Shown here: positions 1-8,662 of the stretch, in pieces
Numbering within the stretch: the stretch's first letter is position 1
Layout: every line of letters starts with the position of its first letter
Assembly: GCF_019703325.1 (NCBI RefSeq)
Contig: NZ_AP024819.1
Location: forward strand, 992,001-1,056,000
Reading direction: 5' to 3'
Source of the DNA: Helicobacter sp. NHP19-012
Lineage (GTDB): Bacteria; Campylobacterota; Campylobacteria; Campylobacterales; Helicobacteraceae
DNA length: 64,000 bases
Program-made: the position numbers and the translations under genes
The notes under the pieces: model-generated
What the model saw: the letters and a program-made list of their open reading frames with translations, nothing else
Database searches by the model: none
Told to the model about the DNA's origin: nothing

Positions 1-498
1 GAGGCGTTGAGCATAGAAATTATTAGCTATTTAGATGCACAAGCACGGGCAGGGGCAAATGCGCTCATGCTCTTTGACTCGTGGGCGGGGGCATTGGAGC
101 TAGAGGCATATTTAGAATTTGGTTGGGACTATATCCAAAAAATCACTAAAGCCCTAAAAACAAAGCACCCTAAAGTCCCCTTGATTGTGTTCCCCAAAGG
201 CGTGGGGACGTATTTGGCGCATTTAAAGGGGGATTTTGAAGTTTTTGGATGTGGTTGGGACACACCACTAGAGCACGCTAAAGAAGTCTTGGGGGATCGT
301 TATGTCTTGCAGGGGAATTTAGAACCGGCACGACTCTATAGCCAAGAGGCGATGCGCAACGGCATCGAGCACATTCTCGAAGTTATGGGTAAAAAAGCAG
401 GCCTCATTTTTAACTTGGGGCATGGGATGTTGCCCGATTTGCCCCGTTCTAACGCCCTTGAACTCGTGCGCCTAGTGCGCGAGATTAGCCGACGCTAG
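1..498 (+). CDS. hemE: Uroporphyrinogen decarboxylase, C-terminal part (truncated by window edge)
   Basis: HemE decarboxylates uroporphyrinogen III to coproporphyrinogen III in cytoplasmic haem synthesis. Only about the last 166 residues are present. The frame is open to base 1, so the true start lies upstream of the window. The family motif FDSWAG is visible, followed by the substrate-pocket region LQGNLEPARL and the C-terminal stretch FNLGHGMLPD. The stop is a clean TAG at 496-498. The gene is convergent with the outer-membrane protein gene that follows. Family assignment is secure; nothing can be said about the missing N-terminus. Confidence 0.95.
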   Translation, partial: EALSIEIISYLDAQARAGANALMLFDSWAGALELEAYLEFGWDYIQKITKALKTKHPKVPLIVFPKGVGTYLAHLKGDFEVFGCGWDTPLEHAKEVLGDRYVLQGNLEPARLYSQEAMRNGIEHILEVMGKKAGLIFNLGHGMLPDLPRSNALELVRLVREISRR

Positions 499-513
499 GT
501 GCAGAGAGACTAA

Positions 514-1113
514 CTAGAAAGTGAACACATAGTTCACATACCACGCATAGTGACGCGTCATGGAAAAGCCGTTTCCAAATTTTTGGGGGATCATGGGGAA
601 CTTAATGCCTGCTTGCAAAGCAGAGTGCTCGCCCATTCTAATGCGTCCGCCCACATTAAAGAGGAACTGAAAACCGGTGTGATCGGCAACACCAGCATAC
701 TGCCACGTGTTGCCTGCAAGTTGGATACCGCCCACAAGACCGAAAGAAAATGGGCTAGTGGCGATGAGATTGACGATCATGTCCGCTGCGCCACCATAGG
801 TGTACATGTTCCACTTATCATTGGAGTTAGGGCCATATCTGTTAGATTGGTCATAATCAAAGAAACCATAAACTTGCCCCCCAAACCACTTATTCAAAAA
901 CCCCACGCCCCCAATTTGCGCACCTAGACCATAAAGGGGCATGCCAGAGGTGAGGGGCGCGCGGTAGGCATCGCCACCGGCTTTACCTTGTTGGTAACCT
1001 AGACCCAAGAAAAAGCCATTTTTTTCATCTGCTTGGGCTACAGACACTGCACCAAAAGCCATCAAACTAGAGAGGGCCAAACCTTTTAACACGCGTTTGG
1101 AACCAAGAACCAT
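514..1113 (-). CDS. Small Helicobacter outer-membrane protein
   Basis: A 199-residue predicted outer-membrane beta-barrel. It has a signal peptide (basic start, hydrophobic stretch about residues 11-26, cleavage after AQA), then alternating Gly/aromatic strands, and ends in Phe (YVNYVFTF), the C-terminal signature for BAM-assembled porins. The early NGFFLGLGYQQG segment is typical of the small Helicobacter Hop/Hof-like families, but I cannot place it in a named subgroup. The ATG at 1113 is preceded by AAGGAG at good spacing. It lies downstream of tRNA-Asn on the same strand. A 125-codon frame on the other strand within it is a shadow. Confidence 0.88.
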   Translation of the reverse strand: MVLGSKRVLKGLALSSLMAFGAVSVAQADEKNGFFLGLGYQQGKAGGDAYRAPLTSGMPLYGLGAQIGGVGFLNKWFGGQVYGFFDYDQSNRYGPNSNDKWNMYTYGGAADMIVNLIATSPFSFGLVGGIQLAGNTWQYAGVADHTGFQFLFNVGGRIRMGEHSALQAGIKFPMIPQKFGNGFSMTRHYAWYVNYVFTF

Positions 1114-1242
1114 AAAAACTCCTTAATACAAATTGGTACGGACACACAAGCTAAGAGTGTTCCATGTGCTTAATAAACAAGCGAGGACAAAATCGGCTAA
1201 AGTGGTAAATACTGAGTAAATAATGTAACTCGAGTGAAAAAG

Positions 1243-1317
1243 TGGCTCCAGATGTAGGATTCGAACCTACGACCAAGCGGTTAACAGCCGCCTACTCTAC
1301 CGCTGAGCTAATCTGGA
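1243..1317 (-). tRNA. tRNA-Asn (anticodon GTT)
   Basis: Reading the minus strand: acceptor TCCAGAT, T8-A9, a D arm with CTCAG...GTAGAG, an anticodon arm with loop CTGTTAA (anticodon GTT), and a T arm containing GGTTCGAATCC. The 3' arm ATCTGGA is followed by discriminator G and an encoded CCA. Total 75 nt. All four stems pair. Confidence 0.97.
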
Positions 1318-1381
1318 ACGAAAGCTCGATTCTAACATTTTTTTATAGGATTTGTCAAGAGACATCGCCCTAAAAACCTAG

Positions 1382-2488
1382 CTAAAGCTTTAAAGCCCGT
1401 CTGTGCCACCACTCAATGGTTTTTTTAAGCCACAAGGCGGGCTTGCCCGTTACACACAGCCCTCCAATTTGCCCAATTGCATAGTGTGTTCCCAAAGAGC
1501 AAATGGTTCCCTTGGGTTTGTAAATAAAAGAATTTTTAGGGGGCTTGTTTACAAGCACACTTTTGAAATGTGCCCCCAAATACGCCCCCATTTGGCTGGC
1601 TAATTGCGCTGTGGGCGGGTAGGGACGATTTTGCGCGTCTTTAAGGAGGGCGCAATCTCCCAGCACAAACACCCCCCGCTTTTCTAACCCCACCGGTTCT
1701 AAAAAACCATTGACCTCTACACGGCTACGCGCGCTCTTAAAGAAGGGCGAGTTTTCAATGACGGGGCTACCACGCACACCACAAGTCCAAAATACAAAAT
1801 CCGCCCCAATTTGCTCTTTTTGCCCGTTAATTTCTACAAGCACTCCATTTTCCAAACATTCTAGGATTTTTGCCCCCACCTGTAAGCGCACACCCAAACT
1901 TTGCAAATATTTATGCGCCTTTTGGGCGAGTTTAGGGACAAACATGGGCAAAATCCCAGACATCGCCTCTACACAAGTGATGCGGACCTTATCTTTAAAC
2001 GCATCCGCTAGAGCCCCCACTAGCTCGATTCCGCTAAAACCCGCCCCACACACCACAATCTCTAAGGGCTTTGGGCTTGCTTGCAATGCTTTTTGTAATT
2101 GCTGGTGCAAGTCTTGGCATTGCTTATAGTGGCTCAAGGTGTGGGCGTGCTCTTTAACCCCTGCCACGCCAAAACTCTCGCTCGCAAAACCTAGCCCCAC
2201 GACTAAATGCGTGTAGGGGTGTTCTTGCTGTTGCCCCAACACCACCCCCTCCTTGATCTCTAACACCTCATCCTGGATAAAGCGCACCCCTTGGGGCAAA
2301 ATTTCTGTAAGGCTTAAGGCGTGGCAACCGGGCAAGCCCGCCACCACATCGTGTAATAAAACCTGCACGCTGTGCTGATAACTTTGCGACACGAGGGTGA
2401 AAGAATACGCTTGAAGCACCTCTTTACTCAAGGACTTGATAAACGCAAGGCTAGCATACCCTGCCCCCAAAACTAAAACTTCCTGCAC
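1382..2488 (-). CDS. FAD/NAD-dependent pyridine nucleotide-disulphide oxidoreductase, NDH-2-like
   Basis: A 368-residue flavoprotein. It has an FAD-binding dinucleotide fold at the N-terminus (VLGAGYASLAF, residues about 6-16), a second NAD-binding fold (VVCGAGFSGIELVGAL, about 145-160) and the distal flavin motif VFVLGDCA near residue 272. This architecture fits type II NADH dehydrogenase or sulfide:quinone reductase-like enzymes that pass electrons to the quinone pool. A short amphipathic C-terminus (KKTIEWWHRRALKL) could be the membrane anchor. The start is GTG. It lies 7 bp after the alcohol dehydrogenase stop, so the two probably form one transcript. NDH-2 is favoured over SQR because I see no conserved SQR cysteine pair, but the substrate is not proven. 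Confidence 0.75.
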   Translation of the reverse strand: MQEVLVLGAGYASLAFIKSLSKEVLQAYSFTLVSQSYQHSVQVLLHDVVAGLPGCHALSLTEILPQGVRFIQDEVLEIKEGVVLGQQQEHPYTHLVVGLGFASESFGVAGVKEHAHTLSHYKQCQDLHQQLQKALQASPKPLEIVVCGAGFSGIELVGALADAFKDKVRITCVEAMSGILPMFVPKLAQKAHKYLQSLGVRLQVGAKILECLENGVLVEINGQKEQIGADFVFWTCGVRGSPVIENSPFFKSARSRVEVNGFLEPVGLEKRGVFVLGDCALLKDAQNRPYPPTAQLASQMGAYLGAHFKSVLVNKPPKNSFIYKPKGTICSLGTHYAIGQIGGLCVTGKPALWLKKTIEWWHRRALKL

Positions 2489-2495
2489 GCTTAAC

Positions 2496-3595
2496 TTACC
2501 ACTTGATTTTTACAACGGGTTTGATGAAATTAGCCGGTTTGTCCTTCATCCACGCTAGAGCCTGTGCGATTTCCTCAAATTTGCCCTCTAAGTGGTGCGT
2601 GATGATGGGTTTGACGCTCAGTTTTTTAGTTTGCAATAAGCGGGCAAGTTTTTCCATGCGCGCTCTGCCCCCCGGGGTTAGCCCCCCTTTAATGGTCTTA
2701 TGCCCCATGCCCACATCCCATGCCATGCGTGAGATGGGCAAGTTTGCGCCACTGCCAAAGTAATTGACATTAGACACCACCCCGCCATTGATAAGACAAG
2801 AGCAAGCCTCACTCAAAATGTCCGTGCCTCCCCCGGCGATGAGGATTTTATCCGCCCCTACGCCCTTAGTGAGCTCTAAAATCTGCGTGTGCATGGGGGC
2901 TTTGCTAAAGTCAATAAAATGTGTCGCTCCATAATGTTTATGTGCCACCTCGTATCTAAAAGGCACGCAATCCACCGCATAAATCTCACTAGCCCCCATG
3001 AGATTTGCCCCCGCCAAAGCCATCAGCCCCACAGGACCTAAGCCCACCACCGCCACGCGATCGCCCGGTTTAATGTTTGCCTGCTCGGCGCAGTGAAAGC
3101 CCGTGGTGATCATATCGCTTAGCATCACGGCATCGACCAAGTCTACCCCCTCGGGCAAATGCCCCAAATTACCGTCCGCATCGTTAATATGGATTTTCTC
3201 GGCAAAAACCCCGTCTTTAAAGTTAGAAAACTTCCAACCCGCAAGCGCGCCGTGGTCATGTTGCGCATAGCCCCTTTGCGCCCCTAAAGAGCTCCAATCA
3301 GGCGTGATCGCGGGGATAATGACAATGTCCCCCTCTTTAAAATCTTGCACCAACGCCCCCACTTGCAAGACCTCCCCCACCCCCTCATGCCCTAAGAACA
3401 TATTTGAGCGCTCGCCAATCCCCCCTCATAACAAGTGTGTAAGTCTGAAGTGCAAGGGGCAACTGCCAAAGGACGCACAAAGGCATCTAGCGGACCTAAC
3501 TCCAACTTTTTACGCACGGGCACCACGCACTCCAAGGATTCTTTTTCAATGATCCCCACTTTTCCAATGCCTAGCATTGCAAAACCTTTAACCAT
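2496..3595 (-). pseudogene. Zn-dependent NADP-type secondary alcohol dehydrogenase, frameshifted at a G6 tract
   Basis: Two adjacent frames together make one enzyme of the Clostridium beijerinckii/Thermoanaerobacter secondary alcohol dehydrogenase type. The N-terminal piece (3392-3595; MVKGFAMLGIGKVG) carries the first zinc ligand in PCTSD. The C-terminal piece (2496-3401) carries LGHEGVGEV, the third ligand Asp in LSDMITTGFH, and the Rossmann motif GLGPVGLMALAG. The frame breaks at C6 on the plus strand (3420-3425). One extra base there would join CYEGG to IGERSNMFLGHE, which matches the family. It may be a slipped-strand on/off gene, a true null, or an assembly error. The downstream NDH-2-like gene is close enough for cotranscription. 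Confidence 0.82.
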
Positions 3596-4659
3596 AGCAA
3601 ACCTCCATCGTGAATTTTAAATAAGAGATTATAACGATTTAGAGTAACGATCGCACCATTTTAATTTCTGTATACTATTTACCATCTTTTTATACTCCTG
3701 GAAAACATCTATGTTACCAAACTTAATTAGGATTTCTTGAGCTAAACGATAGGTATTCTGCAACATGTGTAGGTTCAAAAGCACGTATGTAAGATTATGG
3801 AGAATTGTTAAACGCTAATTTGTAGTTTGATTAGTATAAGATTTATCATATTTCATTCAAAAAATTGATGACTAACTTTTTTAAGTTTTCAATAAGAGTT
3901 TACTTTACAAAAGGTAGGCGTGATGTATATTTTAATTTAGTGGTCAACATGATTGAAATAGAGATGTAATAAAAATTGCGCACCTTAAGACTTCTATAGT
4001 CGGTTAAATTTTGAAGGGTTTCCAAGTGTTTGTGCGCTCAAATTTGTAAGAACTACAAACAAGGTGGGTACACTCATTAAGAGAACAAGTAACAATTATT
4101 TACTAGAGAATTGACACACCCATGGGATACTAGATAAGCTCGTTTTAAAAGCCCAAAAACACATGTTGATATAATTTTAGTAGTAGTAGTAGGGGATGTG
4201 AATTTGTGCCTAGAGTCTAATCTAGTCCCCTTGCATGCGAGCTCGCCACCATTATAAAAAACTTATTTTATTTGCTTGGACAGTGCATAACATGTGCTAA
4301 AAAATCTCTTTTCTAGGTGTTCTTGGGCACAAATCCACGCCAACATGTGAAAATACATAGATGACATGTGCTTAAAGTCTTCACATGCATGTGCCTAAAG
4401 CTAAGAAAATCCCACAAAGTCCCTACGCAAGAACACTTGCTATGTGCCAAACATGTGAAAAACATGTGAATGTGTTTCATTGCAGGGTCAAAATTATCTC
4501 CTAAGTTGATTCGAAAACCTACATACAATGGTATAGGAGGCTCAAGAGACAAGGAAGATCCTAGGCGTGAAGAAAATCCGCTAAGAAGCTCAGCTTTTTA
4601 CATTTTACAAGGGCACTAAGAGCCTAAAAGACCCTTAGAACTACAAGTCCAAATTACAA
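3596..4659. other. Gene-poor AT-rich interval with a possible decayed reading frame and an ACATGTG cluster
   Basis: About 1.06 kb with no convincing gene. On the minus strand an open stretch from about 3812 down to the stop at 3629 (ATG possible at 3766, LAQEILIKFGNIDVFQEYKK) looks protein-like but has no ribosome-binding site and no recognised domain; it may be the tail of a lost gene. A short TAG/GTA repeat sits near 4180. Between 4290 and 4468 the heptamer ACATGTG recurs five times, plus the palindrome CACATGCATGTG at 4382-4393. The 79-codon minus frame across that cluster is not credible as a gene. The composition suggests decaying DNA. Confidence 0.55.
4290..4468. repeat. Cluster of ACATGTG heptamers
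   Basis: Exact ACATGTG occurs at 4290, 4343, 4364, 4451 and 4462, with a 12-bp perfect palindrome CACATGCATGTG at 4382-4393. Intervals are irregular (11-87 bp), so it is not a tandem repeat or CRISPR array. Function is unknown. Confidence 0.6.
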
Positions 4660-6051
4660 CTATGCTTTCGGGGCGATCATGTGAGCGGGCACAACCCAAG
4701 CGTCGAAGTCTTTTTCGCTGAGTAACCCAAGCTCTAGGGCGGATTCTTTGAGGCTAATGCCCTTCTTGTGGGCGTTTTTGGCGACTTTAGCGGCGTTTTC
4801 ATAGCCGATATGTGGGTTTAAGGCTGTCACTAGCATTAAAGAGTGGTGCAAATAATAGTCAATCTTGTCCTTGTTGGGCTCAATACCGCTAGCGCAATGT
4901 TCGTTAAAGCTCAGCATCGCATCGCTTAGAAGTTTTACGCTTTGCAAGAAGTTATAGATAATCACGGGTTTAAAGACATTGAGTTCAAAATTGCCCTGAG
5001 AGGCCGCAAAGCCGATCGCCGCATCGTTGCCCATCACTTGCACGGCAACCATCGTCAAGGCTTCGCATTGGGTGGGATTGACCTTGCCGGGCATAATCGA
5101 GCTGCCCGGTTCATTTTCAGGGATAGCAAGTTCGCCCAAACCACAGCGCGGGCCGCTGGCAAGCCACCTAATGTCATTAGCGATTTTCATTAAATTTGCC
5201 GCAAGCCCTTTGAGTGCGCCGTGTGCGAAGTTGATGGCATCGTGGCTGGTGAGGGCGTGGAACTTATTGGGTGCGCTTTTAAAGGCCTGACCTGTAAAGC
5301 GGGTCAGTTCCTCAGCAACCTTTTGAGACAACTGCGGATGGGCGTTAAGGCCCGTGCCTACAGCAGTGCCCCCGATGGCAAGTTCCCTTAGCCCCTCTAA
5401 ACTCTCTAAAATCTGCGCCTTAGAGTGTTCTAACATGCTGGCATAGCCGCTAAACTCTTGACCTAGAGTTAAGGGGGTGGCGTCTTGCAAATGGGTGCGC
5501 CCGATTTTGATGATGTCTTTAAACGCCTCGCTTTTAGCGTGCAGGGTGGTGTGCAGGGTGTCTAGGGCGGGCAGTAAGGTTTTTGTTAGCTCCAACACCG
5601 CCACAATGTGCATGGCAGTGGGGAAGGTGTCGTTTGAGCTTTGGGACATATTCACATGGTCGTTGGGGTGTATCAATTTTTCTTTTCTAAAATCCGCTCC
5701 CAAAATTTCTGTGGCTCTGTTGGCGATGACTTCGTTCATGTTCATGTTTGTCTGTGTGCCACTGCCCGTTTGCCAAATGGCTAGGGGGAACATGCCATCA
5801 AGCTTGCCCTCTAAAATGTCCTCGCAAGCCTGCATGATCGCGCCCGCTTTTTTAGCGTCCAGCTTGCCTAAATCCTGATTGACCTTGGCTAAAGAGCGTT
5901 TGAGTTTGGCAAAGGCGGCGATGAGTTCAGGGGGCATTTTCTCCACCCCGATTTTGAAGTTCTCATAGCTTCGTTGGGTTTGTGCCCCCCAGTATTTGTT
6001 GTCTTCAACTTTAACCTCGCCCATGGTGTCGTGTTCGACTCGATAATGCAT
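4660..6051 (-). CDS. fumC: Class II fumarate hydratase
   Basis: FumC interconverts fumarate and L-malate; in Helicobacter this serves the reductive branch that feeds fumarate reductase. The 463-residue product is very close to H. pylori FumC, including the N-terminal HDTMGEVKV, the substrate loops [11 protein letters not shown] and [13 protein letters not shown], and the family signature [12 protein letters not shown] longer frame runs upstream, but the ATG at 6051 is chosen: it gives the family N-terminus ([12 protein letters not shown]) and has AGGAAG just before it. It is divergent from crdA, which matches the H. pylori fumC-crdA neighbourhood. Confidence 0.97.
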   Translation of the reverse strand: MHYRVEHDTMGEVKVEDNKYWGAQTQRSYENFKIGVEKMPPELIAAFAKLKRSLAKVNQDLGKLDAKKAGAIMQACEDILEGKLDGMFPLAIWQTGSGTQTNMNMNEVIANRATEILGADFRKEKLIHPNDHVNMSQSSNDTFPTAMHIVAVLELTKTLLPALDTLHTTLHAKSEAFKDIIKIGRTHLQDATPLTLGQEFSGYASMLEHSKAQILESLEGLRELAIGGTAVGTGLNAHPQLSQKVAEELTRFTGQAFKSAPNKFHALTSHDAINFAHGALKGLAANLMKIANDIRWLASGPRCGLGELAIPENEPGSSIMPGKVNPTQCEALTMVAVQVMGNDAAIGFAASQGNFELNVFKPVIIYNFLQSVKLLSDAMLSFNEHCASGIEPNKDKIDYYLHHSLMLVTALNPHIGYENAAKVAKNAHKKGISLKESALELGLLSEKDFDAWVVPAHMIAPKA

Positions 6052-6080
6052 GCACTTCCTTTTAAAAAATTTCTCAAACT

Positions 6081-6124
6081 TTAACACATTTTTACACAAA
6101 TTTTACACAATCCTTACCTAGAAT
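6081..6124 (+). promoter_or_regulatory. Predicted crdA promoter with TTTACACA repeats (candidate CrdR site)
   Basis: Three near-identical units, TTAACACAT (6081), TTTACACAA (6091) and TTTACACAA (6102), are spaced 10 and 11 bp, about one helical turn. They lie just upstream of a -10-like TAGAAT (6119-6124). In H. pylori crdA is activated by the copper-responsive CrdRS two-component system. Helically phased repeats overlapping the -35 region are what a response-regulator site would look like. The link to CrdR is inference. Confidence 0.45.
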
Positions 6125-6152
6125 TAGGGCATTTTAAAACCAAGGAGAAACC

Positions 6153-6527
6153 ATGAAAAAATTCGCTCTCATCTTTTTAGCAGGAGCAATGGCGTTTAAC
6201 CTCAACGCCTACGAGCTGAAGTTTAAAGCCAGCGGGACAGATGTCTCTTTAAAGTCTGTTAATAAATTTGTCAATGGCGACAATAAATTCAGTATTGCGC
6301 CCACCCTACACGGCAAGGCGATCAAAGGGGCGCAGGTGAAAGTCAAATTCTTCATGCCCGAAATGCCGGGCATGCCCGCTATGCACGAAAGCGCCAAATT
6401 GACAGAAAAAGACGGGGTTTATTCAGGCTCTGTAAACTTGCCCATGAACGGGACTTGGCAAATCAAAGTGGAGATCAAGACCAAGGACGGGCATGTTTAC
6501 AAAGGTAAAAGCAGCGTGGATATCTAA
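6153..6527 (+). CDS. crdA: Copper resistance determinant CrdA (secreted YtkA/FixH-like protein)
   Basis: A 124-residue exported protein with a signal peptide (MKKFALIFLAGAMAFNLNA) and a small beta-sandwich of the YtkA/FixH type. A methionine-rich stretch, MPEMPGMPAMHE (about residues 69-80), could bind Cu(I) in the periplasm. It is the first gene of a four-gene unit in the same order as H. pylori crdA and its efflux genes. AAGGAG precedes the ATG, and the stop abuts the crdB start with no gap, so translation is probably coupled. Confidence 0.92.
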   Translation: MKKFALIFLAGAMAFNLNAYELKFKASGTDVSLKSVNKFVNGDNKFSIAPTLHGKAIKGAQVKVKFFMPEMPGMPAMHESAKLTEKDGVYSGSVNLPMNGTWQIKVEIKTKDGHVYKGKSSVDI

Positions 6528-7721
6528 ATGCGTGCGCTTGTGCTTGGTTTGGTCTTTGCCACGCTCGCCCTACGGGCAGTTCCTTTAAACTTGCAAGTGG
6601 TGTATACAAAATACCTAGTTAAAAACGCTAAAATCGCAAGTTTACAAGCGCAGATCGACAGCCTACAAGCGCAGGCAAAGGCGGTGAGTCGTTGGGATAA
6701 CCCCATTTTGTATGTGGGCTACAACAACGCCGATGTCAATAACTTTTTTATCCTAGATTCGAGTTTTATGCAAAGCATCAGTGTGGGGCTTAGCCAAAAG
6801 TTCGATGTGACCGGCAAGAGGCACACGCAAAAGCAAGTGGTGCAAATTGAGCGCCAAAAAAAGATTTTAGAATTAGAACAACTCAAACAACAAATCGCCA
6901 TCAACATTTTAACAAACGCCGTTAATGTCTACAAAAACACCCAAAAATTAGCTTTGCTTAAAGACGCTTTAAGCAATTTAGAAAATTTGCTTTATAGAGC
7001 CGAGCACTCCAGCAGCCCTGATCAAATCGCCATCGCCAAATTAGAAGTCATCAAAGCGCAATGGGAGATCAAGCAAAACGATTTACAAGACAGCCTCGCC
7101 GATAATAAAATCAACATCAGCGAGCTGACCTTTAATCAAAGTGATTTATTAAGCCTAGCACCCAGCCCCGTGGCTTTCAAGCCCGAGCATGAAATCAAGG
7201 AAATCATGGAGACGAATCGCACAATCAAGATCGCCAGCCTCAAAGACAGCCAATCTTTAAAGAACATCACCCTAGCCAAGAAAAGCTTTTTAGAAGACAT
7301 CAATGTAACCGCCAATTACCTCTTCCGTTCTAAAATCTTTGACATGTTCACCATCGGGGTGGCGATCCCTCTGCCCCTCTATGGCAAACAAAGCAATACT
7401 TTGCAGCAGCGTAAAGAAGAACATTTAGCCGCCCTCAACGCCCTAGAGAACACCAAAAACAGCGTGCAGCACAACGCCCGCAAATTGATTAAAAAACTCA
7501 CACAATTACAAAAAAATCTCAGCAACATCGATCAAATTTTACAAGCCAGCGAGCACATCGTTAAAATCTATAAAGACAATCTGCCCTCCTCTCAAGGCGA
7601 TTACAACAGCTATTACAACGCCTTCAACGACACGATCAACACGAAATTATTAGAGCTAGAAACCAAGAGTGCCCTAGCCACAACCTACCTTGCGCTAGAA
7701 AATCTCAAAGGACTCAAATGA
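6528..7721 (+). CDS. crdB: CrdB, TolC-like outer-membrane channel of the copper efflux pump
   Basis: A 397-residue exported protein of the outer-membrane efflux family (TolC/CusC type). It has an N-terminal signal peptide, long amphipathic helices rich in Gln, Lys and Leu that form the periplasmic tunnel, and beta-strand segments. It starts at the base after the crdA stop and overlaps crdC by 4 bp (ATGA). With CrdC and CrdD it should form a tripartite pump moving copper out of the periplasm. Family assignment rests on helical pattern and position. Confidence 0.9.
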   Translation: MRALVLGLVFATLALRAVPLNLQVVYTKYLVKNAKIASLQAQIDSLQAQAKAVSRWDNPILYVGYNNADVNNFFILDSSFMQSISVGLSQKFDVTGKRHTQKQVVQIERQKKILELEQLKQQIAINILTNAVNVYKNTQKLALLKDALSNLENLLYRAEHSSSPDQIAIAKLEVIKAQWEIKQNDLQDSLADNKINISELTFNQSDLLSLAPSPVAFKPEHEIKEIMETNRTIKIASLKDSQSLKNITLAKKSFLEDINVTANYLFRSKIFDMFTIGVAIPLPLYGKQSNTLQQRKEEHLAALNALENTKNSVQHNARKLIKKLTQLQKNLSNIDQILQASEHIVKIYKDNLPSSQGDYNSYYNAFNDTINTKLLELETKSALATTYLALENLKGLK

Positions 7722-8662
7722 AAAGATGGATTTTAGGGCTTTTACTCAGTTTATCGCAGGTGCAGGCGGTGGGGAGTGTGGCGGTGCAACTTAAAGAATT
7801 TGCCCCCTTTAGGCAGTATTACGCCACTTTGCAAGCCGATGAGCGCAAAACCTACACCTATAATTTGCGTTTTGACGGCTTTGTGGAAAAACTCTATGTG
7901 AACCGCACCTACCAAAGCGTGAAAGCCGGGGACAAACTCTTTAGCATTTACTCCCCCGCCTTAATCTCCGTGCAAAGCGAGTTGCTCTCATCCTTGCACT
8001 TCAACCGCCAAGTGGTACAAATGCAAGAGAAGTTGCGTTTATTGGGCGTGGGGAGCGAGCAGATCGCTAAAATCATGCAGACGAAAAAAGTGCAAAACAG
8101 CGTAGAGATGAAAAGCCCTTTTAGCGGCGTGGTCTTTGCTAAAAATGTCAATGAGGGGGTTTTTATCAAGAGTGGGGCGGTGGTGTTTCAAATCATTGAC
8201 TTGAAGGCTCTGTATGTCTTGGTGCGGGTCAATCAAGAGGATTTGGACTTTATACGGCATTTATCTAAGGCGCAAATCAGCGTTGAGGGCGTGCCCGGGG
8301 TGTTTGATTTGGAGTTTTCTAACATCAACCCCCTTGTGGGCACACAGGATAAAATGCTCGAAGCCCGCTTTATCTTAAAAAACCCTAAGCAACTTTTTTT
8401 CCCCAATATGTTCGCCAAAGTTACGATCTACCAGCCCAAACAAAAAATGCTCATCTTGCCTAAAGAGGCAGTGTTGATCAAGAACGGGCATGCGGTGGTG
8501 TTTAAAAAAGATGACGACTCGTATGAGTTCACACAGATCAAAGCTAAACGTCTAAGCGATGGCAGCTATCAAGTTTTAGAGGGGCTTAAGGCGGGCGATG
8601 AGGTCGCTAAAAATGCACTCTTTATTTTAGATGCCGACGCGATCAACAATGGAGATGAATGA
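7718..8662 (+). CDS. crdC: CrdC, periplasmic adaptor (membrane fusion protein) of the copper efflux pump
   Basis: A 314-residue HlyD/CusB-type adaptor. A signal peptide covers about residues 1-17, followed by a split lipoyl-like domain (RFDGFVEKLYVNRTYQSVKA ... SPFSGVVFAKNVNEGVFIK) around a short hairpin, and a C-terminal beta-barrel/MP domain with LPKEAVLIKNGHAVVF. It links the inner-membrane pump CrdD to the CrdB channel. It overlaps crdB and crdD by 4 bp each. Confidence 0.9.
   Translation: MKRWILGLLLSLSQVQAVGSVAVQLKEFAPFRQYYATLQADERKTYTYNLRFDGFVEKLYVNRTYQSVKAGDKLFSIYSPALISVQSELLSSLHFNRQVVQMQEKLRLLGVGSEQIAKIMQTKKVQNSVEMKSPFSGVVFAKNVNEGVFIKSGAVVFQIIDLKALYVLVRVNQEDLDFIRHLSKAQISVEGVPGVFDLEFSNINPLVGTQDKMLEARFILKNPKQLFFPNMFAKVTIYQPKQKMLILPKEAVLIKNGHAVVFKKDDDSYEFTQIKAKRLSDGSYQVLEGLKAGDEVAKNALFILDADAINNGDE

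Noticed and set aside
550..927. 125-codon plus-strand frame opposite the small outer-membrane protein gene
   Set aside because: Antisense shadow of a well-supported gene with signal peptide and C-terminal Phe.
4290..4468. CRISPR array
   Set aside because: Repeat units are only 7 bp with irregular spacing and no cas genes in the window.
4313..4552. 79-codon minus-strand reading frame in the gene-poor interval
   Set aside because: It runs through the ACATGTG cluster, is rich in Cys/His/Met from that repeat, and has no ribosome-binding site or recognisable motif.
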